The notes below the pieces were generated by a model, which had not been told where the DNA came from, did no database searches, and saw nothing but the letters and a program-made list of their open reading frames with translations. Source: Bryoerythrophyllum caledonicum (taxonomy: Eukaryota; Streptophyta; Bryopsida; Pottiales; Pottiaceae). Taken from it: DNA of 64,000 bases. Positions 33,160 through 44,401 of the stretch are shown here, piece after piece. Each line of letters begins with the position of its first letter. The first letter of the stretch is position 1. The DNA lies in contig OZ020519.1 in assembly GCA_963971425.1 (NCBI GenBank), forward strand, positions 10,680,028-10,744,027, written 5' to 3'. A program made the translations under genes and the position numbers.

Positions 33160-34680
33160 GGAACAGAGGCACAGAGTCTGGCTCCTTTTCACACATTTTT
33201 GCAGGTGAAATCTGAAATGAACTCTCGAGATTGATGTATGAATGTCAGGATTGTGTACTTGGACAATGTATTCTCATCGACGACGATGACCCTTCGTTTT
33301 GGACCACAACTCTCATTCAGGTGCATCTCCTAAACATTTACACTAGGAATTTAGGGTTAATACTCTTTTATAACATGCTTTGAGGGGGATTTGTGTACTG
33401 TACAGAGATAGTAAAGGTAGTTGGAAACTTCTCAAACTCACACTCCAGTTCCATTTTTGATGATCTCTGAGAACTTGAGAGCTTTTGCCCAGCGTCCCGA
33501 AGAATTACATTTGCCAGCTTTTATCATGGGTACGCATGGTGACTTGTGCCGGATGATGGTATATGTATGTCTTCTAGAGACTGCATGTATTTTGTTTATG
33601 TGTTTCCTATCCTGCATGTCTTTATATTGTCTATATGCTTTATGTTCGTATTTGTATTTATTTTTAGTGATTTAATTTAAGTGTGAGCTAAGAATAAATT
33701 TAAAACTTTATTAAATGAAGGTTTCTTTGATTTTTTTTAGCTTGTTTGATGTTTGAATAGAAAAGGATAATTATCATTTCTAATTAAGGTGTGCATCGTT
33801 TGTAGATTTTATGAGCAATCCATCTCGGCATATTTCAATAATGGGTTTTCAACGTTGGTTCATCTGTCTGCTTTTCTGCCAAATTTGTGAGGATACTACA
33901 CTCCTTCTTGACTATGTTTTAATAAAAATTTGCTCAAATATTTTGATGTCCAGTATTAAGGTGAAATGTACATTTAAAATGTAATTTGTGAGATTGTGGA
34001 AAAAGTAATAGAGGACCAAGTCAAATTTATTTCCTGTGCTTTTGATATTTGATAATGACAGTCTTTGAAATCAAAAGCAAAGTTCTTTTTGTTGCCCTCT
34101 AATATATGATTTTACCACTTGGATTTTAAAGAAATGAGTTGTTCATATTAACCTTAAAGTTCCTCGACTATTAGTCACCAAAAACACTTCAAAATTGCTC
34201 AATTTAGTACATAGAGTAAAAAGGAAAGATGAAATAATCAGTTTTAGCTCCAACCATAAAAAGCCACTTTTTTATTAAAAAAATTGTGTGTGTCACCCTC
34301 TTCACAAAATGCTCCGCATAATGTAATAAGTAAAGAACATTCAAACAATCAATGTTCTTTACTCACTCATTAAGAATCTATTATGCAGCATCTAATGAGA
34401 TTGGTGTAGAGCCTCAAAATCAGCCTTGGTCAGGACCTCCGGGTTTCACACTTGGACCAAGATACCAAGGTAGTCTAAAATGTGGACATGACAACACTTT
34501 TTGGAGGTTTTGGTGCCAAGAATTTGGTCCCTCAAGGGAAGTTTGGGTTTCTATACTTGATTGGACCAAACTCTTGCAGCTTGCCGAGGTGCCAAACATT
34601 TTTTTCATTAGAATATTAAAATTTGACAAGATTTGGACCGTTAGTTTAAAACAATAACTTATACTACCCTAAAATATTTT
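33160..34680. other. 3' region and AT-rich intergenic DNA
   Basis: The first few hundred bases probably contain the 3' UTR of the DUF3444 gene. The rest is AT-rich with no supported gene; the small ORFs lack family features or splice context. Confidence 0.45.
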
Positions 34681-34681
34681 A

Positions 34682-34775
34682 CCCAAGTTCTTAATCCAAA
34701 TTTTTTATCCAAATTCCTTATCCAAATTCTTTATCCAAATTCTTTATCGAAATTCTTTGTCCAAATTTTCTTACT
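34682..34775 (+). repeat. 13-bp AT-rich tandem repeat
   Basis: The unit 'ttctttatccaaa' and close variants recur about seven times in a row. Confidence 0.8.
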
Positions 34776-34980
34776 ACAAATTTTCACTTGGAAATTTTAA
34801 TTTGGAATCTCACCTAAATTTTTTTACCTAGATTTTTTGATGCCAATGCATGTTGCTAGAATTTTTTTGTGTAGTAAGCATTTTGACCATTTTCTTGATT
34901 TTCTTACCAAAAATGTGTTCCATTGTAGGCTCCATGGCTGGAGAATGTGAGAGGAAAATTTCATAAAAGTAAAACTCTTA

Positions 34981-35249
34981 GAGCATCTCCACCCTTGGCG
35001 GGGAACTTTCCATGCCAAGACAAAAAACCTCTGTGGATAGCGGGAACATCAGCATGACCATTGTAACAAAACTCTACATTGTTAGAGGTTTTACACTAGA
35101 AAAATAATTGATTTCCCGTTTAAGAGCCTGCCCAACCCCAAACCGGCGGACCAATTTCCCGTGCTGGCGTTTGTGGTGTGGCAGCCATCCTAAAATAACC
35201 CAGCAACCTTGCAAATCAGTTGGGGCCCTGTGCCCCGGTAGAGAAGCTC
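34981..35249 (+). mobile_element. PIF/Harbinger-like MITE with TTA target duplication
   Basis: The 269-bp element starts GAGCATCTCCACC and its right end, read inward, is GAGCTTCTCTACC. TTA flanks both sides (34978-34980 and 35250-35252). The GAGCATCTCC terminus and a 3-bp TTA duplication are typical of plant PIF/Harbinger (Tourist-type) miniature elements. It has no coding capacity. Confidence 0.65.
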
Positions 35250-35870
35250 TTAACCCCTAAAGGACTCTAACAATTTCACACCAAAAACACTTCAAAATTA
35301 TAGAATTTACTGCAATGAGTAAGGAAAGAAACTTAAACCTTAAATTTATAATTTTGACCATAGGATCTCGATTAAGACTTACTAAGTAACATACTCACAA
35401 TGTTTCAAAAACTTTGAAGGCACGGATTGAAAGATTATAGTGTTTAAAGTTAGGAAAATGGTTCATTTTCTTCCCTGTTTTGAGTTGATCAACAAATTTT
35501 GACTTCACTTGGTATCAAAAAATTTGCACTACACAAGGTTTAAATCTTTTACCATCGTGTTAAGCATGATGCTAGTTCCCTTTACACCAATTTTTAGAGG
35601 TAGAGAAAGGGTGTAGCATATTCAAAACAAGTATGCAAGGAGTGGAGGTTCACGAATTGTCAATTCTCGTTTTTTTTTCGTGAACTTAATATGTTTTAGA
35701 ATGATAATCCAAACGATCAATAATAAGGTTCTCACCACATATTGTTGTTGAAAAAATAAAGAGTGAAAAATATGAAGATCTCTAGGTTTTAGATGAAGGT
35801 TCTAAATATAAAAACCAAGTCTCTAGAAAAACACCAAGTCTTGTTCGACAGAATACAGTGTACTTGCTGG
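35250..35870 (+). repeat. Dispersed non-coding repeat family B, forward copy
   Basis: It begins TTAACCCCTAAAGG and continues with sequence shared with 45708-46642 ('aaaacacttcaaaatt', 'ttcattttcttccct', 'acactacacaaggt', 'acaccaatttttag'). The right end is not clear, so the copy may be truncated. Confidence 0.65.
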
Positions 35871-36340
35871 GAAAATGAGGTGATTTTGTACATAGTTGGC
35901 ATCAATTTGGTATAATTAAATAATTTGGTGTTGGTGTTAAGTTACAGATCAAGCAAGTCAGAGCTACCGACGTCGTCAATAACACAACAGAAACTCGGAA
36001 CGCGAGAGAGTGCGTGGAATGGAGTCCTTAGCTGCAACTAAGGCTCCCCCACACAACATGCAGACAGACTTGTGATAGAAAATAACTTGTTGAAATTGAC
36101 CCGACAGTTGGGCTTCGCTCAGAGTAGGGGCAATCGCACAATACACGAGACAGAATAAGGATGATACACAAGTTCAAATAAGTCAACTGAACTGTAGAAA
36201 TTTGCTTACGAATAGAGTATCAATGAGTTTCAGGAGCACAAACACAACTCCGTTCTATCGCGACTGATTAGCAGTGAAGAAGAAGTGTCAATTACGGTCG
36301 AGAACGTCAATCACTACTACGAACAGCGTCGTTTTTCATT

Positions 36341-36521
36341 CCGCACTACAAGGAACCCTGTCGTTTCTCATTCAGAAGTGTCGCTCTTCACTCGTTAAAT
36401 GTCACTGAAAATCGGAAAAGAGTTTAATTTTTAGTGCTTTGTGACGTAACTGAAACTCCACGCTCAGAAAACCCTCAAAGTAGTGTATGAAAAACGACAG
36501 GGTTTGTTGTAGTGAATGCGG
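36341..36521. repeat. Inverted repeat upstream of the kinase gene
   Basis: The segment 36341-36373 (ccgcactacaaggaaccctg followed by tcgtttctcattc) is nearly the reverse complement of 36485-36521. It could form a stem with about 110 bases of loop. It may be a small MITE or part of the promoter region. Confidence 0.55.
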
Positions 36522-36599
36522 AACATCAGCGAGCAGGGGAGGAGGAAGATTCGGGCAGGCGACACGAGATAGAAGAGGCGGAGCGCGAATCCCTGCTTC

Positions 36600-37386
36600 T
36601 TCTTGGGTCCCGATCCGTGGACTGCGGAAGAACCTCTAGACTGGTTTGACTTCATCGTCCGCATTATTGTCTCCTCTCCATGTCTCTCTTATTTTTGGAC
36701 AATTCTTGCGTTGTGGTGTCTGCTTGGGGAGTACTCGCCGGTTACCGGGTTGCGTTTAGTCGGCAGAGGGGAGCTTACAGATTGTGCTCGGGACGTGTCT
36801 TGAGTGCAATTACGTGCCGGTTATTCTGAGTGCCTCGCGTAGCTGCCGTCTGTGGTTCGGCTGCGTTGTTGCGCCTGGATCGGTGCGTTGGACAGTGTTG
36901 CAGGACTGGCAACGGGCTCCCGAGGAGGTGGAGTCTTCGGCACTTGCTGTCGAGGAGGAGAGATGTGTTTGCGCGGAGCTCGATTTGCGGGACGAGTTGG
37001 CGGAAATCTCTTCGAGTTGCCTCTCTGTTACCGGGCGGCACTTGGTCCGGCGATTTCTATATGGCCCAACCCTCTTTAGGACAAATTTTCTTCGCAAGAG
37101 GTTTCTAGGGTTTTGGACTGAGTGTTTGGGGTTTGTGACTGATTTGAATGCCGATTAGTTGAGGACGATCTTTCATGGTTAGACTGGTTTTTCGGTGCGG
37201 TGCCGAGACTGGAACGTACGACTGTGAAGACAGTGGATTGTCGATGCAGACTGTTGGATTCTCTCCCAAAGCCAAGGTGAGCATATTGTTTGCTTTTGCG
37301 AATTGCTCCTTAGATAATATTGCTGAAATTATGGTTTAAATATCGAGTGATCAAATGCGAAGTGGACTTGTTTTGTAGTGTTAGGT
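36600..37386 (+). promoter_or_regulatory. Probable 5' leader and leader intron of the kinase gene
   Basis: GC content rises from about 36600. A leader exon ends at 37275 with donor gtgagc; acceptors near 37380-37386 (ttgtag, gttag) precede the coding ATG at 37401. Joining the exon to either acceptor gives a stop, so the exon is best read as non-coding. It contains a short upstream ATG frame near 37175 (starting MVRLVFRCG). Confidence 0.4.
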
Positions 37387-37400
37387 GTGCTATTTTTTGG

Positions 37401-39152
37401 ATGGTGTCTCGCCGCGTGAATGAGTATGTGATCCGCGCACCACCTCCATCCCTGAGCACTTCAAATGGATCTCAACTTCCACCCCAGCTGCCCGTCCACC
37501 ATTCGGGCCCGTCCACCCAGTATTCGAGGTCCTCCTCTTCTTCAAGTCGTCACAATTACGACATTTATCGAGACGCGGATGTGGAACATCTGATTGAAAC
37601 ATCACCTCCAAGATCATACCACGATACCGACAATATGATCCTGGACGGAAGTGGGGCTCGCTCAAGAGTATCAAGGGCTCGCTCTCACCTTAAGGATGCA
37701 GAGCAGAGTGCGGAGGCTGTACAGAAGAGGTCTGATTTGCTCAAATTCAACAACGAACAGTGTAAGTATTTGTGTGACAAGCTCTGCGTGGTCATTCAGA
37801 GCGCACGCTCGGTCTTGAAGGTATCAGAGAGGGAGAAGGTCGGAACAGCTTCAAGGGAAGACGACACAGATCTTGTTAAAATCTTCGAGCTTCTGATGGT
37901 TTCGGGAAAGCAGATTGAGAGCTTTGTGGAAGGTTGCTGCGAAGAGAATTGGATCCAAGCTGCAATGGTGTTAACAAACGTGTCGGAGTATGTCTCATCA
38001 CTAGGTTTCAATCTGCATCTGTGCGAGGTTGCGTTTGGGAACGATCATGCAGCAGCTTCGGGATGCCTTACATTGGATGAAGTCGATGGCATGAAGAGGT
38101 CTGAAGCAGAGGCTGTAGAAGCGAAAGCTTCTGTGGATGCCAAGGTCCTAATTGAGGAAGTGGTACTCACACAGAATTCCTTGAAAGGTGAGGACCGAGA
38201 TTTATCCAGTTATCTACTTCAAAGACTTTTGAAGATTAAGCGTATACCAAGCTCTGGAAGTGGCCCGACCATTTGGAGCATCTTGTTTGATCGGGTGAAA
38301 CTTGGACAGCAGGTGGGAAGAGGTGCTTCAGCCACAGTCTACACGGCAAGGTGGCTTGGAACATGCGTTGCGATCAAGACATTCAACGGACCAGAGAACG
38401 TCGAGTTTGTGAAGGAATCTCAGATCTTATCACAGTTTTGTCATCCCAATATCACGTCTATGTTCTATTGCACAAAGAACAAGCGAGTCTGTTCCATCAT
38501 CATGGAGCTGATGGATGGAGATCTCAATCAGCTGATGCTCAAGAGGTGTGAAGATGGGAGTGATTCCCGTCCATTTCCCATCTTGGAAGCAGTGGACATC
38601 ATGCTTCAAACAGGTGAAGGTGTGAACTATCTTCACAATCAAGGCATTGTGCACCGTGACTTGAAGTCACGAAACATTCTCTACAAGAGCGTGAATGGGA
38701 AGAATGCTGCAGTTGGATATGTCCATGTTAAAGTGGCTGACTTTGGGATTTCCAAGGCAAGGGACACGAGTACCACATTCTCAGACTTAACACTTAATAC
38801 TGGAACCCATAGATGGATGCCTCCTGAAGTGATTGGAATGTCGGACCGAAATCAAGGAGACATGCCAAAATATCCATTCAAGTTGGACAGTTATAGTTTT
38901 GGACTGCTCTGCTATGAGATCTTGGTTGGCCGTGAACCTTTTTGGGAATATAGCAATCCAAACGAGATAAAGAGGAGGGTATTGAACAAGGAGCGTCCAA
39001 TATTACCTTGTAAACCAAGTGAATGTCCTCTTATGTTGAAGGCTTTGATTGAGAAATGTTGGAGTCATGAGCCTGACGAGCGTCCAAAATTTGGTGTGAT
39101 CTGTAGGGAGCTGACGCATATAAAATACTCGTTGATGACAGGTAATGATTAG
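37401..39152 (+). CDS. TKL-type protein kinase with helical N-terminal region (MLKL/DUF1221-like)
   Basis: The single-exon frame from ATG 37401 encodes 583 residues. Residues 1 to about 100 are Ser/Pro-rich and probably disordered. Residues 110-280 are helical, with repeated Leu/Val/Glu patterns; in position this resembles the DUF1221/HeLo-like region found before kinase domains in plant MLKL-type proteins. The kinase domain spans about 297-575: glycine loop GRGASATV (306-313), ATP lysine K326 in VAIK, HRDLKSRN with catalytic D420, ADFG with D447, and RWMPPEV as the APE-type motif. All catalytic residues are present, so it should be active, unlike animal MLKL pseudokinases. HRDLKSxN is typical of TKL kinases. 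An upstream leader intron is likely. The substrate is unknown. The kinase assignment is firm; the N-terminal family is inferred. Confidence 0.9.
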   Translation: MVSRRVNEYVIRAPPPSLSTSNGSQLPPQLPVHHSGPSTQYSRSSSSSSRHNYDIYRDADVEHLIETSPPRSYHDTDNMILDGSGARSRVSRARSHLKDAEQSAEAVQKRSDLLKFNNEQCKYLCDKLCVVIQSARSVLKVSEREKVGTASREDDTDLVKIFELLMVSGKQIESFVEGCCEENWIQAAMVLTNVSEYVSSLGFNLHLCEVAFGNDHAAASGCLTLDEVDGMKRSEAEAVEAKASVDAKVLIEEVVLTQNSLKGEDRDLSSYLLQRLLKIKRIPSSGSGPTIWSILFDRVKLGQQVGRGASATVYTARWLGTCVAIKTFNGPENVEFVKESQILSQFCHPNITSMFYCTKNKRVCSIIMELMDGDLNQLMLKRCEDGSDSRPFPILEAVDIMLQTGEGVNYLHNQGIVHRDLKSRNILYKSVNGKNAAVGYVHVKVADFGISKARDTSTTFSDLTLNTGTHRWMPPEVIGMSDRNQGDMPKYPFKLDSYSFGLLCYEILVGREPFWEYSNPNEIKRRVLNKERPILPCKPSECPLMLKALIEKCWSHEPDERPKFGVICRELTHIKYSLMTGND

Positions 39153-39173
39153 GAAATACAATGCAGATTCTTT

Positions 39174-39309
39174 GTTGATGTTGTAGTTTGAGAGTTCTTC
39201 AGTTCCCATGGTTTTGTTTTACTTTCGTTCGTAGTGTTGATGTTGTAGTATGAGAGTTGTTCAGTTCCTATGGTTTTGTTTTACTTTCGTTCGTAGTGTT
39301 GATGTTGAG
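39174..39309 (+). repeat. Two 61-62-bp tandem copies in the kinase 3' region
   Basis: The block beginning 'gttgatgttgtag' and ending 'ctttcgttcgtagt' occurs twice in a row, with a third partial start (tgttgatgttgag). It starts 22 bases after the kinase stop, so it probably lies in its 3' UTR. Confidence 0.85.
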
Positions 39310-39586
39310 GTGTGGACATGAATCTGAAATGTAACAGGTGGATCAATGAAGCATGGTGTGGACAGTAAGATCACGAAGGTAAGGTCACGGAGCTTTGAGA
39401 GTGGCCCTTCATTTCTATGACATGAATCAATTACCGGATATGAGTAGCTAGAAAACTGAACATTGCATGCCTCTTCTTACAAACATATGAGCGTGCTTGT
39501 ATACAAAGTTGGCTGGATAGTGGCCATAGGAATTGCACGAAGACAGGTGTTCTGTTGTCTCATGTGGGGTTGACTTCGAACTACAG

Positions 39587-40545
39587 GTTCCAGAATATTC
39601 TGCTGTTGAGCGCGCCATTAAACACCTTCTTCGACAACTCAGAAGTGGTCAGGGTGACATGCAGCGCACTGCAGCTGGAGAGCTTCGGTTGTTGGCAAGG
39701 AGGAATGTCTTCAGTCGCGCCTGTATTGCCGAGGCAGGAGCTATACCTCTTATAACTGAACTTCTCTCATCTCAAGATTTGAAAACTCAGGAGCATGCAG
39801 TAACTGCATTGCTAAACTTATCTATTAATGACAGTAATAAAGAAATTATTGTAAATTGTGGAGCTATTGTACCAATTGTTGAAGTGCTGAAGAACGGAGG
39901 CGAAGAAGCACGGGAGAATGCCGCTGCCACTTTGTTTTCTCTCTCGCTTGTGGATGAGAACAAAGGTACAATTGGCAGTCTGGGGGCTATTCCTGCCCTT
40001 GTTGATCTGCTCAAGGGTGGGACGTCGAGAGGGAAGAAAGACGCTGCTACAGCGTTATTCCACTTGTCCATTTATCAAGGAAATAAAGCTCGTGCAGTGG
40101 AGGCTGGTGTTGTTCCTCCTCTCATGGGATTGCTGAGAGACCCTAGCGCCGGTAAGGCATTTTTTAACCCGTGATGAAATTTTTAATGCGATTAGCTTTC
40201 TAGGTTTGTTGGAAACATAACTAGATGAAGTAACAGCCGAGTGTAGTGTAGAGTCCGGTTAGTGTATGTGACGTGAATGACGTCATGCTGGTGGGTCATC
40301 TCTTTTCGTTTGTATGTGTTCATTTGTGGGTTTTTGGTGATGACTATAATTTCGTTCTTCAGGTGTGGTGGACGAGTCTCTTGCCATTCTCGCCAATTTA
40401 TCTACGGAGCTGGATGGACGTGTTGCCATAGGACAAGCTGCAGCTGTACCTGAACTTGTTGACCTCTTAAAGTCAATGTCAGTTGGTTCTCCTCGAATCA
40501 AGGAAAATGCCGCCGCAGTTTTATTTGCCTTGGCCCGGCCCACAG
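39587..40545 (+). pseudogene. Truncated plant U-box (PUB) ARM-repeat fragment, two exons
   Basis: Exon 39587-40151 and an exon starting at 40363 join in phase (donor gtaagg, acceptor cttcag). They encode about four armadillo repeats with the PUB signatures [47 protein letters not shown] and [14 protein letters not shown]. In PUB E3 ligases these repeats bind substrates, while the U-box recruits E2. No U-box or N-terminal domain lies upstream; the kinase gene ends only 430 bases before. Similarity stops at about 40540 (LFALA), where the protein should continue into another repeat. Intron retention and matching phases show a DNA-level duplication rather than a retrocopy. Truncation at both ends makes it a gene fragment. 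Confidence 0.8.
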
Positions 40546-41750
40546 TAAGCACGGGCCATTGGTTCGGACGGGGCCTGACTGGAACTGTATGAGCAGCAGC
40601 GGCCGCAAGAGTTTCTCTGGCCTGTTTCAAGTTGTCCGGAACCCATCTGGTTACCCGGGCCTGAATCCGGAATCCTAGGGACCATGGGGTCCTCCTACGA
40701 CCCCACGGCCTCCATGTGCGCGTGCTTAGTGTGCGGTCCCGGTCCCGATGCAGGCGTTCCCGCGCTGAGACGGTTTCTGTCTTTGAAGTTCCAGCTCTGT
40801 TCTCTTCCTTGTGGTTTGGCGTTGAGAATACTGTATCAATTCCGGCTTTCATACGTTGCTTGAGGGATTATTCAACTTATCTTGTTTGGATTTTGTGGTT
40901 TTCTTTGACGTAGGTCCTGGATTTTGTATGGCTGTTTGTGCAGCAAATTAGAATGCTTTTAGGATAAGGTTGGATTTGGTGTGTAGTTAGTATTGGCTCA
41001 GAATTGCAAAGTGATGGCAGGCATCGGTACACACAATCAATCTAAACATTATGAATCAGCTTCACATAAGCCTGGGCTTGAATTTGCTGATAAATGCAAG
41101 AGTCTTCAGACCTCAGAACCGTGTCCACGAATTAATCTAAGCACCATGGATTAATTTACACACGATTAATCAACAAAACAGACGGTGGATTTGGAGGACT
41201 AACGATTAATGATATCTCATCCCAGAAATGGCACAAAAACCACAAAATCTTTCCACAGCAGCAGTACTTCCATCATTTCCATTTTCAGGACCACATGATG
41301 GCGCCATGAGCACCATACATTCTCGCAGCGGACACAACATCATATTCTAAAAATTTAAAAAGCCGTACTGAACCTATCCCAGAAGGCAAAGAGGATAACA
41401 ATGGGTATAAACCCTATACCAAAAAACCAAAAGGAAGGGGAAAAAAAAGAACAAAAAAAAGCATATGTGCACAGGAGTATATCATCTGGCAAACGTCATT
41501 GAACGTGCTAGAATGTCCAAAAATCATGGAACGTCCAGGAGGAACAAAATCTTTAAATTTACAATGTTGATGAAACATGTAAGAGGCAAAGAACAGTACG
41601 GATACAGATATAACAGGGTTATTTTGAAGCTTTCAATACGTTCAAAACAAACACCACAAATGCTCTTGATCAAAGACAGTTGATGAGATATCAGATGCAG
41701 CGATACGCATGCAAGTCAGAACGCACTTGCAAAGCTGAATGTGAGCCATA
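40546..41750. other. Unassigned sequence between PUB fragment and TOC64 remnant
   Basis: GC-rich sequence (40546-40760) containing several CCGGA and GGCC motifs abuts the broken PUB exon and may be an inserted element. A minus-strand ORF covers it, but its residues are low-complexity and unconvincing. The remainder to 41750 is AT-rich with no gene I can support. Confidence 0.4.
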
Positions 41751-41754
41751 GCAC

Positions 41755-42675
41755 GATTATTTTAGTAAGTTGCATTATTTGAGTCCATGCGAATAGCTTC
41801 TGTGTAATAAGAGACAACTTTCTTGAAGTCCTTCTGCTATAATTTTGCGTTTCCTTGCAGTCATGTACATGAGATCACCGTGAGGATATTACAAAACATC
41901 AACATGTCCCCCACTTTAACTGCAAATAAATAATAACACGACAACATTTGAATTGAAAATATTATAGTCCGCTTCAACCTGAATGATGACTTAACTGATG
42001 AACGCATCTCTGAACTGCAGCCTTCCAATACAGTTTAAATAAATGCTCACACGCATAGAATGGACAAAGATTCAAGTTTCATACCTTCTCCTTGGCTGAT
42101 TAGGCAGCATCAGTGTTACCGAGACTGAAATTAGAATATTGCTCAACAGCAGCTTTGTCTTCTGCCTGGACTGTAGCATACAGAGCTACTTCCTTCCCCC
42201 CGAAGTCCTACACTTTATGATGATCAGCAACCTGACATCCTGGCTACACATATCAAATCCATTGTCCTGCTCCGGAATTCCTCCAGCGATTCTGGCTTGC
42301 CATTCATCTTAGGAGGTATGTCTGGAACCATGGGCAAAACCAGAATCGTATCGTTCTGTTACATGAGAAACCAAGTTAGCTTATCATTAAGGTGCTCCAG
42401 GACAAGGAAATGAACACGTGATATTGTCTATCTATCTCCAACATCAAAACTCCGGTTTCCTAACTACTGAACATGCAAACTAACTTGCCTCCGTAACGGA
42501 ATATTACCTTCAGAATTTCGTCAATAGCATAACGTGCTTCATCCTTGATTCTCTGTAGTAAAGGCACCAAGTGAGCACTAGTGTCAAGCGAAGAGGTCGC
42601 TCGTGCAGCTGTTCCAGATCCCAAGTCGAGCTTGACAGTTGTCAACCATTCTTCATGATTTGCTTAAACTCCCAT
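41755..42675 (-). pseudogene. TOC64/OEP64 (amidase-TPR) pseudogene fragment
   Basis: On the minus strand, exon-like blocks in correct order resemble the C-terminal half of the chloroplast outer-envelope receptor TOC64. Block 1 (about 42672-42508) reads NHEEWLTTVKLDLGSGTA and then DEILK. Block 2 (42355 to about 42235) reads NDTILVLPMVPDIPPKMN. Block 3 (to 42085) contains LYATVQAEDKAAVEQ, then LGNTDAA and SAKEK. Block 4 (about 41853-41768) begins the first TPR with FKKVVSYYTEAIRMD and NNATY. Stops occur in blocks 3 and 4, the amidase strand between blocks 2 and 3 is deleted, and the acceptor before block 4 looks mutated. The amidase-like N-terminal half and remaining TPRs are absent. Retained introns show a genomic, not processed, copy. 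Confidence 0.8.
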
Positions 42676-43126
42676 CTGTGCCACAGAGAAAATTTACCGA
42701 GCGAGAAAACACTTCAACAGCAAGAAAGTTCTAGAACGAAACCCACATCCAAACAACTTGAAAATGAAAATAGACTTGAAGGAGGTCATTTATATGCAAA
42801 AACGGCTCCCCACTCGTCTCCTTACTCGTTGTGTACGTCACTCTCACGACCTCACCACGTAGGACCAAAAACTCCACGCCACCAGTACCGCAATTCGCCG
42901 CCTCTACAGTTAGCGCTCCTGGCGATGGAGGACAAGTGAGCGGGGCGATGCTGGAGCCGAGCGGGAGGATGCTGGAGTCAATGGGATGCTATCACGTTGG
43001 CTGTGAACGCCGTGAGAGTGTTTCTCCGAGGCTCGAAGATGATTTGGGCAATGCTGGGCGGAGCGAACAAGCATGCATCAACTCCAGGACTAGCTCTGAC
43101 GATCGCAATCGTCGATCTCCTGCACC
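42676..43126. other. Unassigned, moderately GC-rich sequence
   Basis: Overlapping ORFs on both strands here lack recognisable features. The stretch leads into repeat family C. No gene is supported. Confidence 0.4.
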
Positions 43127-43375
43127 AATTGTGGGCCGTTGATCTGGGTGCCGAGGTCTTGTCCCTTGGCCAGTAGGTTGAGAAGCCATCTGCGCCCGCA
43201 TGGCACTTAGGGTTGATGAATCGATTGTCTACTGGTCTCCTACCCTGACATGGGTTCACTCATTTCCTTTGGATATACCCTGGTGTTCAAATTCAATGGC
43301 GAGGATTCTCTCGGATGAGATCGACGTCGATGATTGGCCGGAGCGAGTCCTCGATTTCAAGGCTGGCTGGTGACA
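43127..43375. repeat. Dispersed repeat family C, copy 2
   Basis: This copy is closely similar to 13049-13275 (see that entry), and both share 'gggttcactcatttcctttg'. The right end 'tcaaggctggctggtgac' matches the inverted terminus of copy 1. The left inverted terminus is not evident, so this copy may be 5'-truncated. Confidence 0.6.
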
Positions 43376-44401
43376 AGGGTTGGGCACAGCTGGTGTGGGG
43401 ATCTGGCGGGGTCGGGTGGATATGGGTGCTACCTGGCCTTGAGCGGGTTACTTTCCATCCATCCACGCCTCATCTCTGGTAAGTCCTAGTGTGGGGGATA
43501 TCCTGTCAAATCACCATTTAACTAGGTTCAGAAGGTTGGATGTAGCGAGCTTGCGATTCGTGTGGTAGTTTGTAGTCATGTATTCGAGCGTGTTAAACTT
43601 ATCTACTAAGGTAAGCCCTCCTAAAACCGACAAGTTAAGGAATGAGCACATAAGGAAGAGAGGAGATAATTATACCATTATTTTTCAGTGATAGCCAATA
43701 GAATTACAAATCCAACCCAAGTGATTTCATATTTTTCCAACAAAAATTGAATTAGTTATGAATTTTCAAACTGTGCAGCCATGTTTAGTAGGTGGCCAGT
43801 GCAATAGGTACCCCCATAACCAACGACCAAAAGTAAGGGTCTTGACTAATAGCAAACCTCCATTTGGAGCTCACTTGGTGGTAATGGGATGGAAGAGGGT
43901 TGGATGTTCCCCAATTTTATAGGCGTTGGCTATAGGTTTTGGTTGGTTATGGGGGGGGCTTTCCTTATATGATGACGAGAGGCTAGCTTTGTGCTAAAAT
44001 GAAGTACTTTTTATATGGTAAATCTTGTTGCGTTTGATGCAAAAGCTACTTGTTCCTTGTGTTCCTCCAAAGAACTACACTAAAGTTGGTATTTAGTTTT
44101 CAACATAGTAGAGGACTTGTAAATGCTATAAGTTTTTTCTCTTGATGAATAATTTTACCACCCATGTTTACCATCGTGGACTATTTTTTATGATGCTCAT
44201 GCAAAAATAAACTTTCATTAACAAGGAGTCAACAAAACACTTAGCCTATGGCATGTGAATCGTTTCAATTAGTCAGCATAACATTCAACCCATATGTCCA
44301 TTCAGCCCATATGCCCAGCCCATATATAAAAATTACTTGGCTCTAAATCACTTGGCCCATATGCCCATTTTGAATTAACACTCATGCATCACAATATGAC
44401 A
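43376..44401. other. Intergenic DNA, nothing assigned
   Basis: A splice-donor-like gtaagt lies at about 43480 after a GC-richer stretch, but no coding frame or partner exon follows. The rest is AT-rich and unassigned. Confidence 0.4.

Noticed and set aside
34352..34657. 101-residue ORF and its minus-strand counterpart
   Set aside because: AT-rich intergenic context, no family features, overlapping ORFs on both strands.
37320..37400. Extending the kinase N-terminus to 37320
   Set aside because: The extension has no ATG and overlaps the likely leader-intron acceptor; ATG 37401 is the first methionine codon in frame.
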